Source of the DNA: Pontibacter ruber
GTDB taxonomy: Bacteria > Bacteroidota > Bacteroidia > Cytophagales > Hymenobacteraceae
Direction of reading: 5' to 3'
Assembly (NCBI RefSeq): GCF_023630205.1
Contig: NZ_JALPRR010000004.1
Coordinates: forward strand, 124,001-188,000
DNA length: 64,000 nt
Position numbers and translations under genes: made by a program. Under the pieces are notes generated by a model that worked only from the letters and a program-made list of their open reading frames with translations, was not told the origin of the DNA and made no database searches. This document shows, one piece after another, positions 1 through 9,705 of the stretch. The first letter of the stretch is position 1, and every line of letters begins with the position of its first letter.

Positions 1-414
1 AGTGCCGCGCTTAACCATTATGTCCGCTCTGAACTCAAGTATAAAAACGACCTGCCTTACGAGATATTAGGTGGACGTGTGCAGCCCTGGAACTACAGCA
101 ACGTGCAAAACAAGTATCTGAACGTGGGCGAATCGCTGCGCCAGGCCATGTCCAAGAATCCGTACCTGAAAGTATGGGTGCTCTGCGGGTACTACGACCT
201 GGCCACGCCCTACTATGCGGCAGAGTATACGTTTAACCACATGGGCCTGCGTCCCGAGCAGAAAAAGAACGTGCATTTTACCTACTACGAGTCCGGCCAC
301 ATGATGTACATCCACAAACCAACGCTGGTGCAGGTAAAGAAAGACGCCGACAAGATGTACGACAACATAGCAACACAAACAACCCCCAATACCCCTACTG
401 CCTCCGTGCAGTAA
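1..414 (+). CDS. Serine carboxypeptidase (peptidase S10), C-terminal part
   Basis: The gene enters from the left edge and is open from base 1 to a TAA stop, so only the last 137 residues are seen. S10 enzymes remove C-terminal residues from peptides with a Ser-Asp-His triad. The fragment has the S10 C-terminal pattern: a segment reading VLCGYYDLATPYYAAEY that carries the catalytic Asp, and ESGHMMY about 60 residues later that carries the catalytic His. The nucleophile Ser would lie outside the window. The Thr/Pro/Asn-rich tail is typical of an exported protein. A bidirectional terminator follows and separates it from the convergent AraC-type gene. The family assignment is fairly sure; the substrate is unknown. 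Confidence 0.8.
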   Translation, partial: SAALNHYVRSELKYKNDLPYEILGGRVQPWNYSNVQNKYLNVGESLRQAMSKNPYLKVWVLCGYYDLATPYYAAEYTFNHMGLRPEQKKNVHFTYYESGHMMYIHKPTLVQVKKDADKMYDNIATQTTPNTPTASVQ

Positions 415-436
415 GCTTACAGTACAGCTACAAAAG

Positions 437-472
437 AAAAGCGGCCCGGATTTAAGTATCCAGGCCGCTTTT
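437..472. terminator. Bidirectional hairpin terminator
   Basis: Inverted repeat AAAAGCGGCC / GGCCGCTTTT with a 16-base loop. It has A-rich and T-rich flanks, so it can serve both the S10 gene and the convergent AraC gene. Confidence 0.75.
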
Positions 473-483
473 ACATTATAGTG

Positions 484-1386
484 TTATGCCGCAGACGAGG
501 CCTGCTTCTTCAGGCTATACTTGTACTCTTTGATATACTCGCTCGGCGAGAGGCCCATGATCTTTTTGAATACCTTGTTGAAGTTGATCGCGCTGTTGAA
601 CCCGGTAGAATAAGCGATAGAGGCGATACAATCGAAGTTGCCGCTCATGATCTTCTTACAGGCTTCGTTTATCCGGACTTCGTTCAGAAAGGTGTTGTAG
701 GTTTTGTTCGTGTGCTTTTTAAAATATTTGCAGAACGCATGCGGCGTGATATGCGCTACCGATGCGATCTTTTCCAGCGTGATGTTCTCAGCATAATGGC
801 TGATGGTGTACTGGTAAACATCGTTCATCCGGATACCCTCCGATTCGGTGAAAGAGAGGTTGGGCAGCCCGGTGGAGAGCGATTTCCAGTCTCTGACGTT
901 GTTGGAAAGGTGCTGCAGCAGTTTCAGGAAGTAGAGGAGTCTTTTGAGTTTATCTGCTTCGCTGATCTTTTTTATACTTCGGCATACTTTATCGAAGTGC
1001 TCGGGCGGTAGCTGCAGGCCGCTGCAGGTGCTGTCCAGGAATTTCTGGATCGGCTCCATTTCCGGTATGTCGATAAAGCTGTTCAGGATGCGACTCTGGT
1101 CGAAGAAAATGTGGATGGCGTGCGCGCTGTCATCCTGCAACTCTTTAAAGTATGCCGGGTCTGATTTGAAGATGTGCGGCTGGTTGGCGCCGATCACATA
1201 AATATCTCCGGCCTTAAAGGGCTGCGTGTAATTGCCGACAATCAAAGTGCCTTCTCCTTTCAGGATAAGGGTAACCTGCGTTTCCTTATGCCTATGGAAA
1301 TAGTTATAGAAAAAGGGCATGATGTCCTCAGCTACTATTATCGATTGCTTATAAGCCACAGGCACTGTAAACTGGACTACTTTCAT
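484..1386 (-). CDS. AraC-family transcriptional regulator
   Basis: DNA-binding regulator of about 300 residues. The N-terminal part (about residues 20-80) is a cupin-type ligand-binding fold with glycine-rich strands (LKGEGTLIVGNYTQPFKAGD) and a downstream QPH. The C-terminal 100 residues contain two helix-turn-helix units of the AraC/XylS type, ending in the typical NFNKVFKKIMGLSPSEYI. The start is placed at the ATG giving MKVVQFTVP; an upstream in-frame start would add 25 residues with no family resemblance. It is divergent from the SusC/SusD genes at 1739, so it may control them in response to a sugar or similar ligand. That link is inference from position only. Confidence 0.9.
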   Translation of the reverse strand: MKVVQFTVPVAYKQSIIVAEDIMPFFYNYFHRHKETQVTLILKGEGTLIVGNYTQPFKAGDIYVIGANQPHIFKSDPAYFKELQDDSAHAIHIFFDQSRILNSFIDIPEMEPIQKFLDSTCSGLQLPPEHFDKVCRSIKKISEADKLKRLLYFLKLLQHLSNNVRDWKSLSTGLPNLSFTESEGIRMNDVYQYTISHYAENITLEKIASVAHITPHAFCKYFKKHTNKTYNTFLNEVRINEACKKIMSGNFDCIASIAYSTGFNSAINFNKVFKKIMGLSPSEYIKEYKYSLKKQASSAA

Positions 1387-1738
1387 CGTGCAAACATTTT
1401 TCAATCTAGTATAACAAGAAGCTGCAATATTTCCAAACAAACAGGCACAATGCGGCAACACTATTTTAAAGTATGATCAACTGGTATGCATGCTGTTGTA
1501 ATTATTGAATAAAAATTATGTTGCGGCTTGTGTTTACGTGCTTGTCGGCTTACAGGATGGCTTAGCAGGGCTGTCTGCTCAAAGTATTGTTTCCGGAGCA
1601 AAATGCCTCTTAATCAAAATTGTCCTGTTGTTAGCTAAAATTAGTATATAGGTATGTTCTTAGTGAATGGATGCGCATCAATTGATGGGTTTGCTTATAT
1701 TTAAATAGGACTAAACCTTAATATCAACCTTTCAGCTT
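1387..1738. other. Intergenic region between divergent araC-type gene and susC
   Basis: A 352-base AT-rich spacer that must hold the promoters of both the AraC-type gene and the SusC gene. I see no gene and no convincing symmetric operator. Confidence 0.5.
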
Positions 1739-4700
1739 ATGAAGAACTATTTACTAGTATTCCTCTTTATTGTAGGAATTTGGGGCCTTGCACAGGCGCA
1801 GGACAAGGCCGTATCAGGTACAGTAACCTCTAAAGAAGATGGCAGCCCCATGCCGGGTGTGACGGTGATGGTGGAAGGTCTTGCCAGGGGCACGCAGACG
1901 GACGTGAACGGAAAGTTTACCCTGCAGGCGCCGGAAGGCTCTACCTTGGTAATTTCCTATATCGGGTTTGTGACGCAGAAAATAAAAGTAGGCAGCCAGG
2001 GTGAGTACAACGTTACGATAGCACCCGATACAAAGCAGTTGCAGGAAGTGGTGGTAACCTCTTTTGGCATCGAGCGCGATAAAAAATCACTCGGTTACGG
2101 TGTAACGCAGGTGCAGTCTGAAGCAATTACAAAATCGCCGGTAGCGGATGTTACCAACGCACTTGCAGGAAAGGTGGCAGGTGTGCAGATATCCGGTACA
2201 GGTGGCGGTCTGTCGAGCTCTAACATCACCATTCGTGGTTTTACAAGTATAACCGGCAGTAACCAGCCGCTGTTCGTAATCGATGGCGTGCCTGTTGACA
2301 ACGAAGGCGGCAGCAACTCGGTAAACACCGGCGTGGCCACCTCCAACAGGGCCTCTGACATCAACCCGGACGACATCGAAAGTATAAGCGTGCTGAAAGG
2401 TGCCGCAGCAACCGTGCTTTATGGCTCCAGAGCTGCTTCCGGTGCCATCCTGATCACCACCAAGAAAGGCAAGTTTGGCACCAAGAACCAGGTTACGTTC
2501 TCTTCTAACTATGGCGTGGGCACTGTAAACCGCTTCCCTGAGTTCCAGAACGAGTATGCGCAGGGCAATACCGGTAACTACATCAACAACTATGCGGGCT
2601 CCTGGGGACCGAAAATTGCCGGCCAGACAGTAAAGAACTTCTTTGGCGAGGACGAGACACTGCAGGCTTACCCGAACAACGTAAGCGATATACTGCAGCA
2701 CTCCAAGTATGTGCAGAACACCATCGGCTTTTCCGGTGCAACGGACAAGTATAACTACAGGGTGTCGTATGGCAACATCTATGAAACGGGTCTTGTGCCG
2801 GGCAACGAGCTGAAGAAGAACAGCTTCAGTGTGAATGCCGGTACCAGCATCACCGACAAGTTTACCATCAACAGCTCCCTTTCTTACATCAACAACCAGT
2901 CGGAAAGAACGCAGGCGGGTAACCAGGGCTCCAACCCGCTCTGGAGAGGCATTTACACGCCGCGCAGCTACAACCTGTCCGGGTTGCCATACCAGGATGA
3001 GCTGGGCAACCAGCTTTGGTTCGCAGCCGAAGACCATCCTTACTGGGCCATCGAGAATGTGCGCTACAACGAAGAGACAAACCGCTTCTACGGCAACATC
3101 AATCTTGCTTACGACTTTACCGACTGGCTGCGTGCCGATCTGAAGCTGGGTGGCGATGTGTACTCGACCAAGAGCAAAGGCTTTGACAACAAAGGCATTC
3201 GCGGCAACGGTAACACCAGCTCGGCAGGCAAAGGCGGCTTAAGAGACAGAGAAATAATGTCGCGCGACATCAACACCTACTTTACGTTGACTGGAGACCG
3301 AAACATCGGAGATAACTTTAAAGTGAGTGCCACGCTGGGTAACGAGATCGTGTCTAACTACGACAACTCGTTGCAGGCAATCGGTTTGGGTATCGTAGTA
3401 CCGGGCTTCGATAACCTGAAAAACTACCTGGCTTACAATCCGTCGGCAAGTATAACCAGACGCCGTCTGATGGGCTTCTTCGGTGACTTCGTAGTGGATT
3501 ACAAAAACTACCTGACAGTAAACCTGAAGGGCAGAAACGATTATTCTTCCACATTAACAAAAGAAAACCGTTCCATTTTCTATCCTGCGGTGGCTGTAAG
3601 CTTTGTGCCTACCGAGGCATTCCCGGGCTTAAAAGGCGACATTCTCTCTTCTGCCAAGATCCGCGCAAACGTAGGGGAAGTGGGCAAAGGCGCTCAGCCT
3701 TACAACACGTATACATACTATGGCCAGGCAAGTGCTGCAGACGGCTTCAACTCTACCCAGGTTAACTTCCCGTTCAATGGCCTGGCCGGTTATACGTATG
3801 ACAACACCGCCGGTAAGTATGATCTGAAGCCGGAGTTTACCCGCGAAATTGAACTGGGCACCGAGATCAGCCTCTTCAAAGACCGCCTGTTCCTGGACGC
3901 TTCTGTTTACAAGCGGGATTCGCGTAACCTGATCTTCGCGGTTCCGGTGCCGGGTTCTTCGGGTTTTACCAGTGCTATCACCAATGCCGGTAAGCTGTCA
4001 ACCAAAGGTCTGGAGGTGCTCTTATCCGGTTCTCCTATCCAGAAAGAAAGCTTCAGCTGGGAAACGACCCTGAACTTCACTACTTTCAGAACAGAAGTAA
4101 AAGAACTGGCTCCGGGTGTGTCTGCCATTGTGCTGGGCGGCTTTACCTCGCCTGATACGCGTGCCGTGGTAGGGCAGCAGTATGGCCTGATCTACTCTAC
4201 CCGTTACCAGCGTGATGACCAGGGCAGAATGGTGATCGGTCCGGACGGGTTGCCACGCGTTGACCCAAGAGGTGTTGGCGTTATCGGTAATCCGAATCCA
4301 AAATTCACGGCCGGCCTGACCAATGCCTTCTCTTACAAAGCGTTTAACTTCTCCTTCCTGGTAGACATGAAGTATAAAGGCGACATCCTTTCCAGAACGG
4401 TTGGCGACCTGAGAATAAACGGTGTATCGGACGAAACTGCTGAATTCCCTCGCTTCAACTCAGACGGCACGCCTAACAAGCCATACCTGTTTGAGGGTGT
4501 GCTGGAAGACGGAACACCAAACAATATTTACGTAACGGCACAGCAGTATTGGGGCACCAAGGGCAAGTACGTAGCCTGGGAGGGTTATGTGCGGGACGCT
4601 ACGTTCGCCAAATTGAGAGAAGCTACCCTGAGCTACAACCTGCCACAGTCGCTGCTCTCCAGAACAGGCTTTGTGAAAGCATTGCAGGTGTCTGTTTACG

Positions 4701-4846
4701 GCCGCAACCTGATTACTTATGCACCGAACTACCCAGACCTGGATCCAGAGCAAAACCTGCAGGGCGTAAGCAACTCCCGTGGTCTGGAGTTTGGTATCCA
4801 GCCGGTTGCAAGAACAATAGGTGGCAGCCTGCGAGCTACTTTCTAA
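1739..4846 (+). CDS. SusC/RagA-family TonB-dependent outer-membrane transporter
   Basis: A 1035-residue outer-membrane importer that takes up oligosaccharides or peptides with energy from TonB. It has a signal peptide ending LAQAQ, then a carboxypeptidase-regulatory-like domain (VSGTVTSKEDGSPMPGVTV, about residues 25-95). A plug follows with the SusC-type stretch ESISVLKGAAATVLYG near residue 215 and ITTKKG. The rest is a long beta-barrel. The protein ends in GSLRATF, with the terminal aromatic residue needed for barrel insertion. A SusD partner starts 34 bases downstream. No glycosidase is adjacent, so the substrate cannot be guessed. The nearest regulator is the divergent AraC-type gene. 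Confidence 0.95.
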   Translation: MKNYLLVFLFIVGIWGLAQAQDKAVSGTVTSKEDGSPMPGVTVMVEGLARGTQTDVNGKFTLQAPEGSTLVISYIGFVTQKIKVGSQGEYNVTIAPDTKQLQEVVVTSFGIERDKKSLGYGVTQVQSEAITKSPVADVTNALAGKVAGVQISGTGGGLSSSNITIRGFTSITGSNQPLFVIDGVPVDNEGGSNSVNTGVATSNRASDINPDDIESISVLKGAAATVLYGSRAASGAILITTKKGKFGTKNQVTFSSNYGVGTVNRFPEFQNEYAQGNTGNYINNYAGSWGPKIAGQTVKNFFGEDETLQAYPNNVSDILQHSKYVQNTIGFSGATDKYNYRVSYGNIYETGLVPGNELKKNSFSVNAGTSITDKFTINSSLSYINNQSERTQAGNQGSNPLWRGIYTPRSYNLSGLPYQDELGNQLWFAAEDHPYWAIENVRYNEETNRFYGNINLAYDFTDWLRADLKLGGDVYSTKSKGFDNKGIRGNGNTSSAGKGGLRDREIMSRDINTYFTLTGDRNIGDNFKVSATLGNEIVSNYDNSLQAIGLGIVVPGFDNLKNYLAYNPSASITRRRLMGFFGDFVVDYKNYLTVNLKGRNDYSSTLTKENRSIFYPAVAVSFVPTEAFPGLKGDILSSAKIRANVGEVGKGAQPYNTYTYYGQASAADGFNSTQVNFPFNGLAGYTYDNTAGKYDLKPEFTREIELGTEISLFKDRLFLDASVYKRDSRNLIFAVPVPGSSGFTSAITNAGKLSTKGLEVLLSGSPIQKESFSWETTLNFTTFRTEVKELAPGVSAIVLGGFTSPDTRAVVGQQYGLIYSTRYQRDDQGRMVIGPDGLPRVDPRGVGVIGNPNPKFTAGLTNAFSYKAFNFSFLVDMKYKGDILSRTVGDLRINGVSDETAEFPRFNSDGTPNKPYLFEGVLEDGTPNNIYVTAQQYWGTKGKYVAWEGYVRDATFAKLREATLSYNLPQSLLSRTGFVKALQVSVYGRNLITYAPNYPDLDPEQNLQGVSNSRGLEFGIQPVARTIGGSLRATF

Positions 4847-4880
4847 TACAAGAATTCAGTCAATACTCAATTTATCCGAC

Positions 4881-6404
4881 ATGAAACGTAACAAGTTTTT
4901 ATATATCGCATTGCTATCGACCGGGCTGCTGTTTACCTCGTGCGAAAGCTTCTTTGATGTGAACGACAGCCCCAACGATATCAAGGAAGCGCGTGTTTCC
5001 GAGATACTGCCTGCTGCTACCGTTAACATCGGCTTTATGGGCGGTAGCGATATGCTGCGCTACAGCGCCCTGATCATGCAGCAGTTTTCAGGACAGGGTC
5101 CTGCTAACCCAAGTACCACCAAGGAGTACGAGCGCTACAACATCAACAACTCCGATGTGAACAACCTCTGGAACAGGATCTACTCAGTAGTGCTGGCCGA
5201 CCTGGAGCAGGTAATTACAAAAGCCGGAGCAGAAGGCAGTCCGCATTTTACCGGTGTTGCCAAAATTCTGAAGGCCTATACCTACCAGGTAACTGTGGAT
5301 GCCTGGGGCGATGTGCCTTTCTCAGAAGCCTCCAAATTCCAAAGCAATTTCTACCCGAAGTATGACGACGATGAAGCCATTTATCCTGCGCTGATCAAGC
5401 TGCTGGACGAGGGGATTGCCGAAGTTAATGCCACTGCTTCGGTTATGGACCCGAATGCGTACTCTACCATCTTTCCGGCTTCTAACTGGGAGACCTCCAG
5501 GATAAAATGGGTTCGGTTCGCGAACACGCTTAAGCTGAGATTGTACATCCATTACAGCGAAAAAGATCCTGCGTTTGCCGCACAAGGTATAAATGGTTTG
5601 ATCAACAGCGGAGCAGAGTTCATGACGTCGACATCAGATAACTTCGAGATGATGTTCCTGAACCAGCCGCAACGTCAGAACCCGCTTACCAGCATTGAGG
5701 GTGGCCAGTTCAAGAACCAGTTGTTCCCGAACCGTACCATCGTAGATATGATGAACCAGAAGGCTGACCCGAGACGTGCATCCTATTTTGTGGCGTACCC
5801 GATCAACTCTTCGCCGGCTACTTACAAAGGCCAAAGTATAGACAGCCCGCCTACAACGGCTGTGTCGAGGCTGCACCGCTTCCTGAAGGGCACCGCTACG
5901 CCGGTCGACCCGGGCAAGGTAAACGCGGACGGAAGTATAAAAGATGATGCCATCATGTACGGCGGCGATGCCCCGACACGCCTGCTGACGTTTGCAGAGT
6001 ATAACTTTATCAGAGCAGAGGCGGCTTTACGTTTCGGCGCTCCGGGCGATGCGCAGGCTTTCTTCCAGGAAGGTATTCGTGCTTCGATGAAGGATGCGGG
6101 TATCGCAGCGGCGGAGGCCGACGCATACATTGCAGCCAATGGCACGCTTACCGGCTCACCGGAAGAGCAGCTTGAGCAGATCATCACCGAAAAGTATATT
6201 GCCAACTTCGGTGTGATGATGGAGCCCTGGACAGACTGGAGAAGAACAGGTTATCCGGACATTACACCGCTAACCCGACCAACGGCCATTTACGACGAGC
6301 TGCCAAGATCGCTCTTCTACCCGGTTTCAGAAATTACGAGTAACCCGAACGCCAAGCAAAAGGAAACAATGCTGGAGAGAGTATTCTGGGATGTAAGACA
6401 ATAA
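4881..6404 (+). CDS. SusD/RagB-like nutrient-binding outer-membrane lipoprotein
   Basis: A 507-residue surface lipoprotein that caps the SusC channel and captures substrate. The signal peptide is MKRNKFLYIALLSTGLLFTSC with a lipobox Cys at residue 21. The family pattern is clear: SFFDVNDSPNDIKEA after the Cys, then TPR-like helices with WVRFANTLKLRLYIHYS and the C-terminal YNFIRAEAALRFG. It resembles the SusD-like_2 subfamily. The start is the ATG directly before the signal peptide; an earlier in-frame ATG lies inside the end of susC and would spoil the signal sequence. It is in an operon with the preceding susC. Confidence 0.92.
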   Translation: MKRNKFLYIALLSTGLLFTSCESFFDVNDSPNDIKEARVSEILPAATVNIGFMGGSDMLRYSALIMQQFSGQGPANPSTTKEYERYNINNSDVNNLWNRIYSVVLADLEQVITKAGAEGSPHFTGVAKILKAYTYQVTVDAWGDVPFSEASKFQSNFYPKYDDDEAIYPALIKLLDEGIAEVNATASVMDPNAYSTIFPASNWETSRIKWVRFANTLKLRLYIHYSEKDPAFAAQGINGLINSGAEFMTSTSDNFEMMFLNQPQRQNPLTSIEGGQFKNQLFPNRTIVDMMNQKADPRRASYFVAYPINSSPATYKGQSIDSPPTTAVSRLHRFLKGTATPVDPGKVNADGSIKDDAIMYGGDAPTRLLTFAEYNFIRAEAALRFGAPGDAQAFFQEGIRASMKDAGIAAAEADAYIAANGTLTGSPEEQLEQIITEKYIANFGVMMEPWTDWRRTGYPDITPLTRPTAIYDELPRSLFYPVSEITSNPNAKQKETMLERVFWDVRQ

Positions 6405-6434
6405 AGAATAGTTAATTTTCTCATTGCGCTGATT

Positions 6435-6475
6435 TTTGCCGTGCCTGGGCTTGCCAAAGCTTAAGGCACGGCAAA
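6435..6475. terminator. Hairpin after susD, probable terminator
   Basis: Inverted repeat TTTGCCGTGCCT / AGGCACGGCAAA around an internal loop of 17 bases. The T-run after the stem is short, so termination is likely but not certain. Confidence 0.5.
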
Positions 6476-6609
6476 TTTGTTTAATGCCACGGACTACACT
6501 ACAACGCCAGGTTTGCCTTACAGCCTTATCATCAGAAAACTTTATGTAGAACCAGAGTAGAATAGTTACTACTTTAGGCCTGTACAACGAACTCCCGGAT
6601 AACAGCCCT

Positions 6610-7845
6610 ATGAGTTCAAATGATAAGACCATGTTCAGAAATTCTGTGAAAACAGCCGCAGCAAGCCTTGTGAGCTTGAGTATGGCTTTGTTCTCGTGCA
6701 CTACAGCCAGCACCAATAGCTCAGAAAAAATAACCGCAGCCGATGTGGAACAGGCTAGGGGCACTCAATCAGCAATGGTATATGTAGGAACGTATGCAAA
6801 ACCAGACCAGGAAAGCATTTTTCTGTATCACCTGGATACCGAAACGGGCGAGCTGACGCGCGTAAGTGCATTCAAAGCAGGCGAAAACCCGTCTTACCTG
6901 GCATTGGACAAACAGCGCCGTTACTTGTATGCGGTAAATGAAACCGGGAATTACCAGGGCAAGAACAGCGGGGCAGTCAGTGCTTTTGCCATCAACCAAC
7001 AAACAGGTGACCTTTCCCTACTGAACAAAGTCGCTTCGGAAGGCGGTGCGCCCTGCCATATTTCTCTGGATGAACCGGGAAAAACGGTGATGGTTGCAAA
7101 CTATACGGGTGGTAATGTGGCGGCTTTTGCTGTTCAGGAAAATGGCACGCTGGCAGCGGCCGCCAGCGTGCAGCAGCACAAAGGCTCAGGGCCAACCGAG
7201 CGTCAGCAGGCGCCACACGCCCATTACATAACCCCAAGCCCGCGCGGGAAGTATGCCTTTGCCGTAGACCTGGGAGCAGACCAGGTGCTTGGTTACAGGC
7301 TGGGTGCCGGGAACGCAGCGCTTACGCCAAACGAACCTGCTGTTGCTTTTGCTACTGCGCCTGGTGCAGGCCCACGGCACATGGTTTTCCACCCCAATGG
7401 GCGATATGCTTACGTGATCAATGAGCTGAACTCAACCATGGTGGCCCTGGCATTTGATGACAGCAAAGGCACCTTTTCGGAACTACAAACTATAAGTACA
7501 CTGCCCTCCGATTTCGAAGGGAAAAGCTATTGCGCTGCCGTTAAAGTATCTCCGGATGGCAAATTCCTGTACGGCTCTAACCGCGGGCACAACAGCATTG
7601 TGGTATACGCCATAGATGCCAACACGGGCAAGCTCACGCTGGTGCAGCACCAGGATACCGGCGGCAACTGGCCACGCGATTTTACGATCGATCTTACGGG
7701 CAACATCATGCTGGTAGCCAACGAGCGCTCCGGCAACATTGTCTCCTATAAAATAAACAAGTTAAGCGGTAAACTTTCTCCTGCCGGCCACGAAGTGGAG
7801 GTGCCGAAGCCGGTGTGCCTGCAGGTAGTGCCGGAGTTTAAGTAA
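6610..7845 (+). CDS. Lactonase-family beta-propeller lipoprotein (Pgl/YbhE type)
   Basis: About 411 residues, exported, with a lipobox (SMALFSC). The mature part matches the seven-bladed lactonase family that includes 6-phosphogluconolactonase YbhE. It has repeated blades with the patterns VYVGTYAKPDQESIFLYHLD, GAGPRHMVFHPNGRYAYVINEL, VSPDGKFLYGSNRGHNSI and NWPRDFTIDLTGN. The lipid anchor makes a role in the cytosolic pentose pathway unlikely; hydrolysis of a sugar lactone in the periplasm is more plausible. A second in-frame ATG at 6631 (MFRNSVKT) would give a more ordinary signal peptide and could be the true start. It stands alone between the SusD terminator and a DUF1275 gene. Confidence 0.85.
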   Translation: MSSNDKTMFRNSVKTAAASLVSLSMALFSCTTASTNSSEKITAADVEQARGTQSAMVYVGTYAKPDQESIFLYHLDTETGELTRVSAFKAGENPSYLALDKQRRYLYAVNETGNYQGKNSGAVSAFAINQQTGDLSLLNKVASEGGAPCHISLDEPGKTVMVANYTGGNVAAFAVQENGTLAAAASVQQHKGSGPTERQQAPHAHYITPSPRGKYAFAVDLGADQVLGYRLGAGNAALTPNEPAVAFATAPGAGPRHMVFHPNGRYAYVINELNSTMVALAFDDSKGTFSELQTISTLPSDFEGKSYCAAVKVSPDGKFLYGSNRGHNSIVVYAIDANTGKLTLVQHQDTGGNWPRDFTIDLTGNIMLVANERSGNIVSYKINKLSGKLSPAGHEVEVPKPVCLQVVPEFK

Positions 7846-7922
7846 CAGGAATTTATACTTCGGGTGGGGCAAAAATTTTCGTTTAAGCAGCCAGGAAGCA
7901 GATTAATTTCCTAACTTTTGCC

Positions 7923-8657
7923 ATGCTTCGGCACACAGGTCATCGGCGTAATTTCAGGCACAACATCCGGTTGGCGGCGCTGCTTTGCCTGACAGCAGGC
8001 TTTGTGAACATTACCGGCTTGCTGGCTTTTGCCGTGCTCACCACCAACGTGACGGGCCACGTAGCCTACTTTGCCGAAAGCTTCTCACAGGGTGACTTCC
8101 AGTTGGTACGTATCATCGGGGTGTGGATGTTCCTGTTTTTGCTCGGCGCCTTTTCGTCGAGCTTTATCATTGGCAGGATAGGGCGCAACCAGACTTTTGC
8201 CTATACATTGCCTATCCTGCTGGAGATCGGCATCCTGGTGCTCAATGCCATCTACGGCTACAGGTACAGCGGCGGCGTGATTGAGAAGGAGATCTTTGCC
8301 GGTAGCCTGCTTTTTGCCATGGGGCTGCAAAATGCCATGGTGTCCATGATCTCGGGCTCGGTAGTGCGCACCACCCACCTCACCGGTATTTTTACAGACT
8401 TAGGCATTGACCTGGCGGCTGCCACACTGCCGGCTACGGTACCAAAACAAGGGCTTTCGCAACGTATTACACTCCGCCTGGTGATTATCTTTTTCTTTTT
8501 GGCAGGTGCCGTGGCTGGTGGTTTTTTATACCCTACGCTGCAGCATCATACTTTCTTTGTGCCCGCCGGGCTGCTGGTTATTGCCATGTTCTACGATATT
8601 TCGCGCGTGCGCATCCTAAAGGTCTTCCGGCAGTTGCGGCACCGGCTGGCAGCCTAG
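7923..8657 (+). CDS. YoaK-family (DUF1275) membrane protein
   Basis: A 244-residue integral membrane protein of the DUF1275/YoaK family, whose molecular function is not established. There are about six hydrophobic segments. The N-terminal half has the family signature AGFVNITGLLAFAVLTTNVTGHVAYF, and the middle has VRTTHLTGIFTDLGIDLA. The N-terminus before the first membrane helix is rich in His and Arg. It is convergent with the esterase gene, with only 7 bases between the stops. Confidence 0.85.
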   Translation: MLRHTGHRRNFRHNIRLAALLCLTAGFVNITGLLAFAVLTTNVTGHVAYFAESFSQGDFQLVRIIGVWMFLFLLGAFSSSFIIGRIGRNQTFAYTLPILLEIGILVLNAIYGYRYSGGVIEKEIFAGSLLFAMGLQNAMVSMISGSVVRTTHLTGIFTDLGIDLAAATLPATVPKQGLSQRITLRLVIIFFFLAGAVAGGFLYPTLQHHTFFVPAGLLVIAMFYDISRVRILKVFRQLRHRLAA

Positions 8658-8664
8658 GCTATAC

Positions 8665-9525
8665 TTACTTCCGGGCCTGTTGCTGCTCCACGCCATTTCG
8701 TGCTTTCTGGAAAAACAGCAGGTGATACTCCAGCGCATTGCCCCAGTAAGCCCACGAATGAGCGCCGGCACGCTCGGTATAATCGTGCGGTACTTTTTCG
8801 GTTACCAGGCGGCGGTGCAGTTCCCGGTTGTCTTCAATCAGGAAATCGTCTACCCCGCAATCAATTATATAATGTACCCCGCTCTGCTTTAGCTGCGGCA
8901 CCATGTGTACGATGGAGTTCTCTTCAAAGCGCTGCTGGTTTTCGGCTTTCGGACCTAACACCGCTTCTATACTTGTTAAAAGGTTTTTCCGGTCGATGGC
9001 AGCGATGTTCACAGAGCCGCTCATGCTGCCGGCTGCCAGGTACAGCTCCGGGTGGCGCGCTGATAAGTATAAGGCACCGTGCCCGCCCATGCTCAGGCCG
9101 GAAATAAAGCGCCCGCTGCGGTCTTTGATTGTTTTATACTTGCTGTCAATTAGCTGCACCAGCTCCTCGGTGATGTAGGTTTCGTACTGGCTGGCTTTGT
9201 CAACCGGGCTGTTGTAGTACCAGCTGCCGGAGCCGCCGTCTGGTGTTACGATGATGACCTGGTACTTGTCAGCCATACCTTGCAGAAGGTTCTTTTGTGG
9301 GGGCACCTTCAGCCAGTTGCTGAAATTGCCTTTATGGCCGTGCAGCAAGTATAAAACAGGGTAAGGGCCGCTCTTTTTCTTTTTGTAACCGTCGGGGGTA
9401 ACCACGCCTGCTTTCAGCATTTTCTGCATTGAAGCGCTGTTGATAACCAGCGTATCTACCTTGGCAGCCTGTGCAAAGAGTACGGAAAAGAAAAAGACCA
9501 GGAGCAAGAGGTGTTTCTTGTTCAT
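8665..9525 (-). CDS. Secreted esterase (PHB depolymerase/feruloyl esterase-like alpha/beta hydrolase)
   Basis: A 286-residue exported serine esterase of the Esterase D / XynZ-like family. The signal peptide is MNKKHLLLLVFFFSVLFAQA. The fold is marked by YPVLYLLHGHKGNFSNW (oxyanion region), the nucleophile in SGLSMGGHGAL near residue 140, an acidic residue in DCGVDDFLIED and the catalytic His in GAHSWAYW near the end. The start is the ATG before the signal peptide; an earlier TTG/ATG option would add 14 residues. A broken copy of the first part of this gene lies at 10786-10923 on the same strand. The acyl substrate is unknown. Confidence 0.87.
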   Translation of the reverse strand: MNKKHLLLLVFFFSVLFAQAAKVDTLVINSASMQKMLKAGVVTPDGYKKKKSGPYPVLYLLHGHKGNFSNWLKVPPQKNLLQGMADKYQVIIVTPDGGSGSWYYNSPVDKASQYETYITEELVQLIDSKYKTIKDRSGRFISGLSMGGHGALYLSARHPELYLAAGSMSGSVNIAAIDRKNLLTSIEAVLGPKAENQQRFEENSIVHMVPQLKQSGVHYIIDCGVDDFLIEDNRELHRRLVTEKVPHDYTERAGAHSWAYWGNALEYHLLFFQKARNGVEQQQARK

Positions 9526-9670
9526 AAGCTGATGGATGTGAAAGTATAGTAGGTGCAAAATATGCATTAAGGGGCAGTTGCTAAAGTATAAGCTGCACTT
9601 CTTCTTGGAGCTAAAGGCAAATACAAGTATAAGCTTCTGAGTAGCAATAGAATGCTGCTTTGTTTTTTAC

Positions 9671-9693
9671 GTATGTACAAATTGCATACATAC
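9671..9693. promoter_or_regulatory. Candidate operator upstream of oxidoreductase gene
   Basis: Perfect 7-base arms GTATGTA and TACATAC separated by 9 bases, 13 bases before the ATG of the Gfo/Idh/MocA gene. The size and position suit a dimeric repressor such as GntR or LacI. No regulator gene is next to it, so function is inference. Confidence 0.4.
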
Positions 9694-9705
9694 TTGTAAA
9701 TTCCC

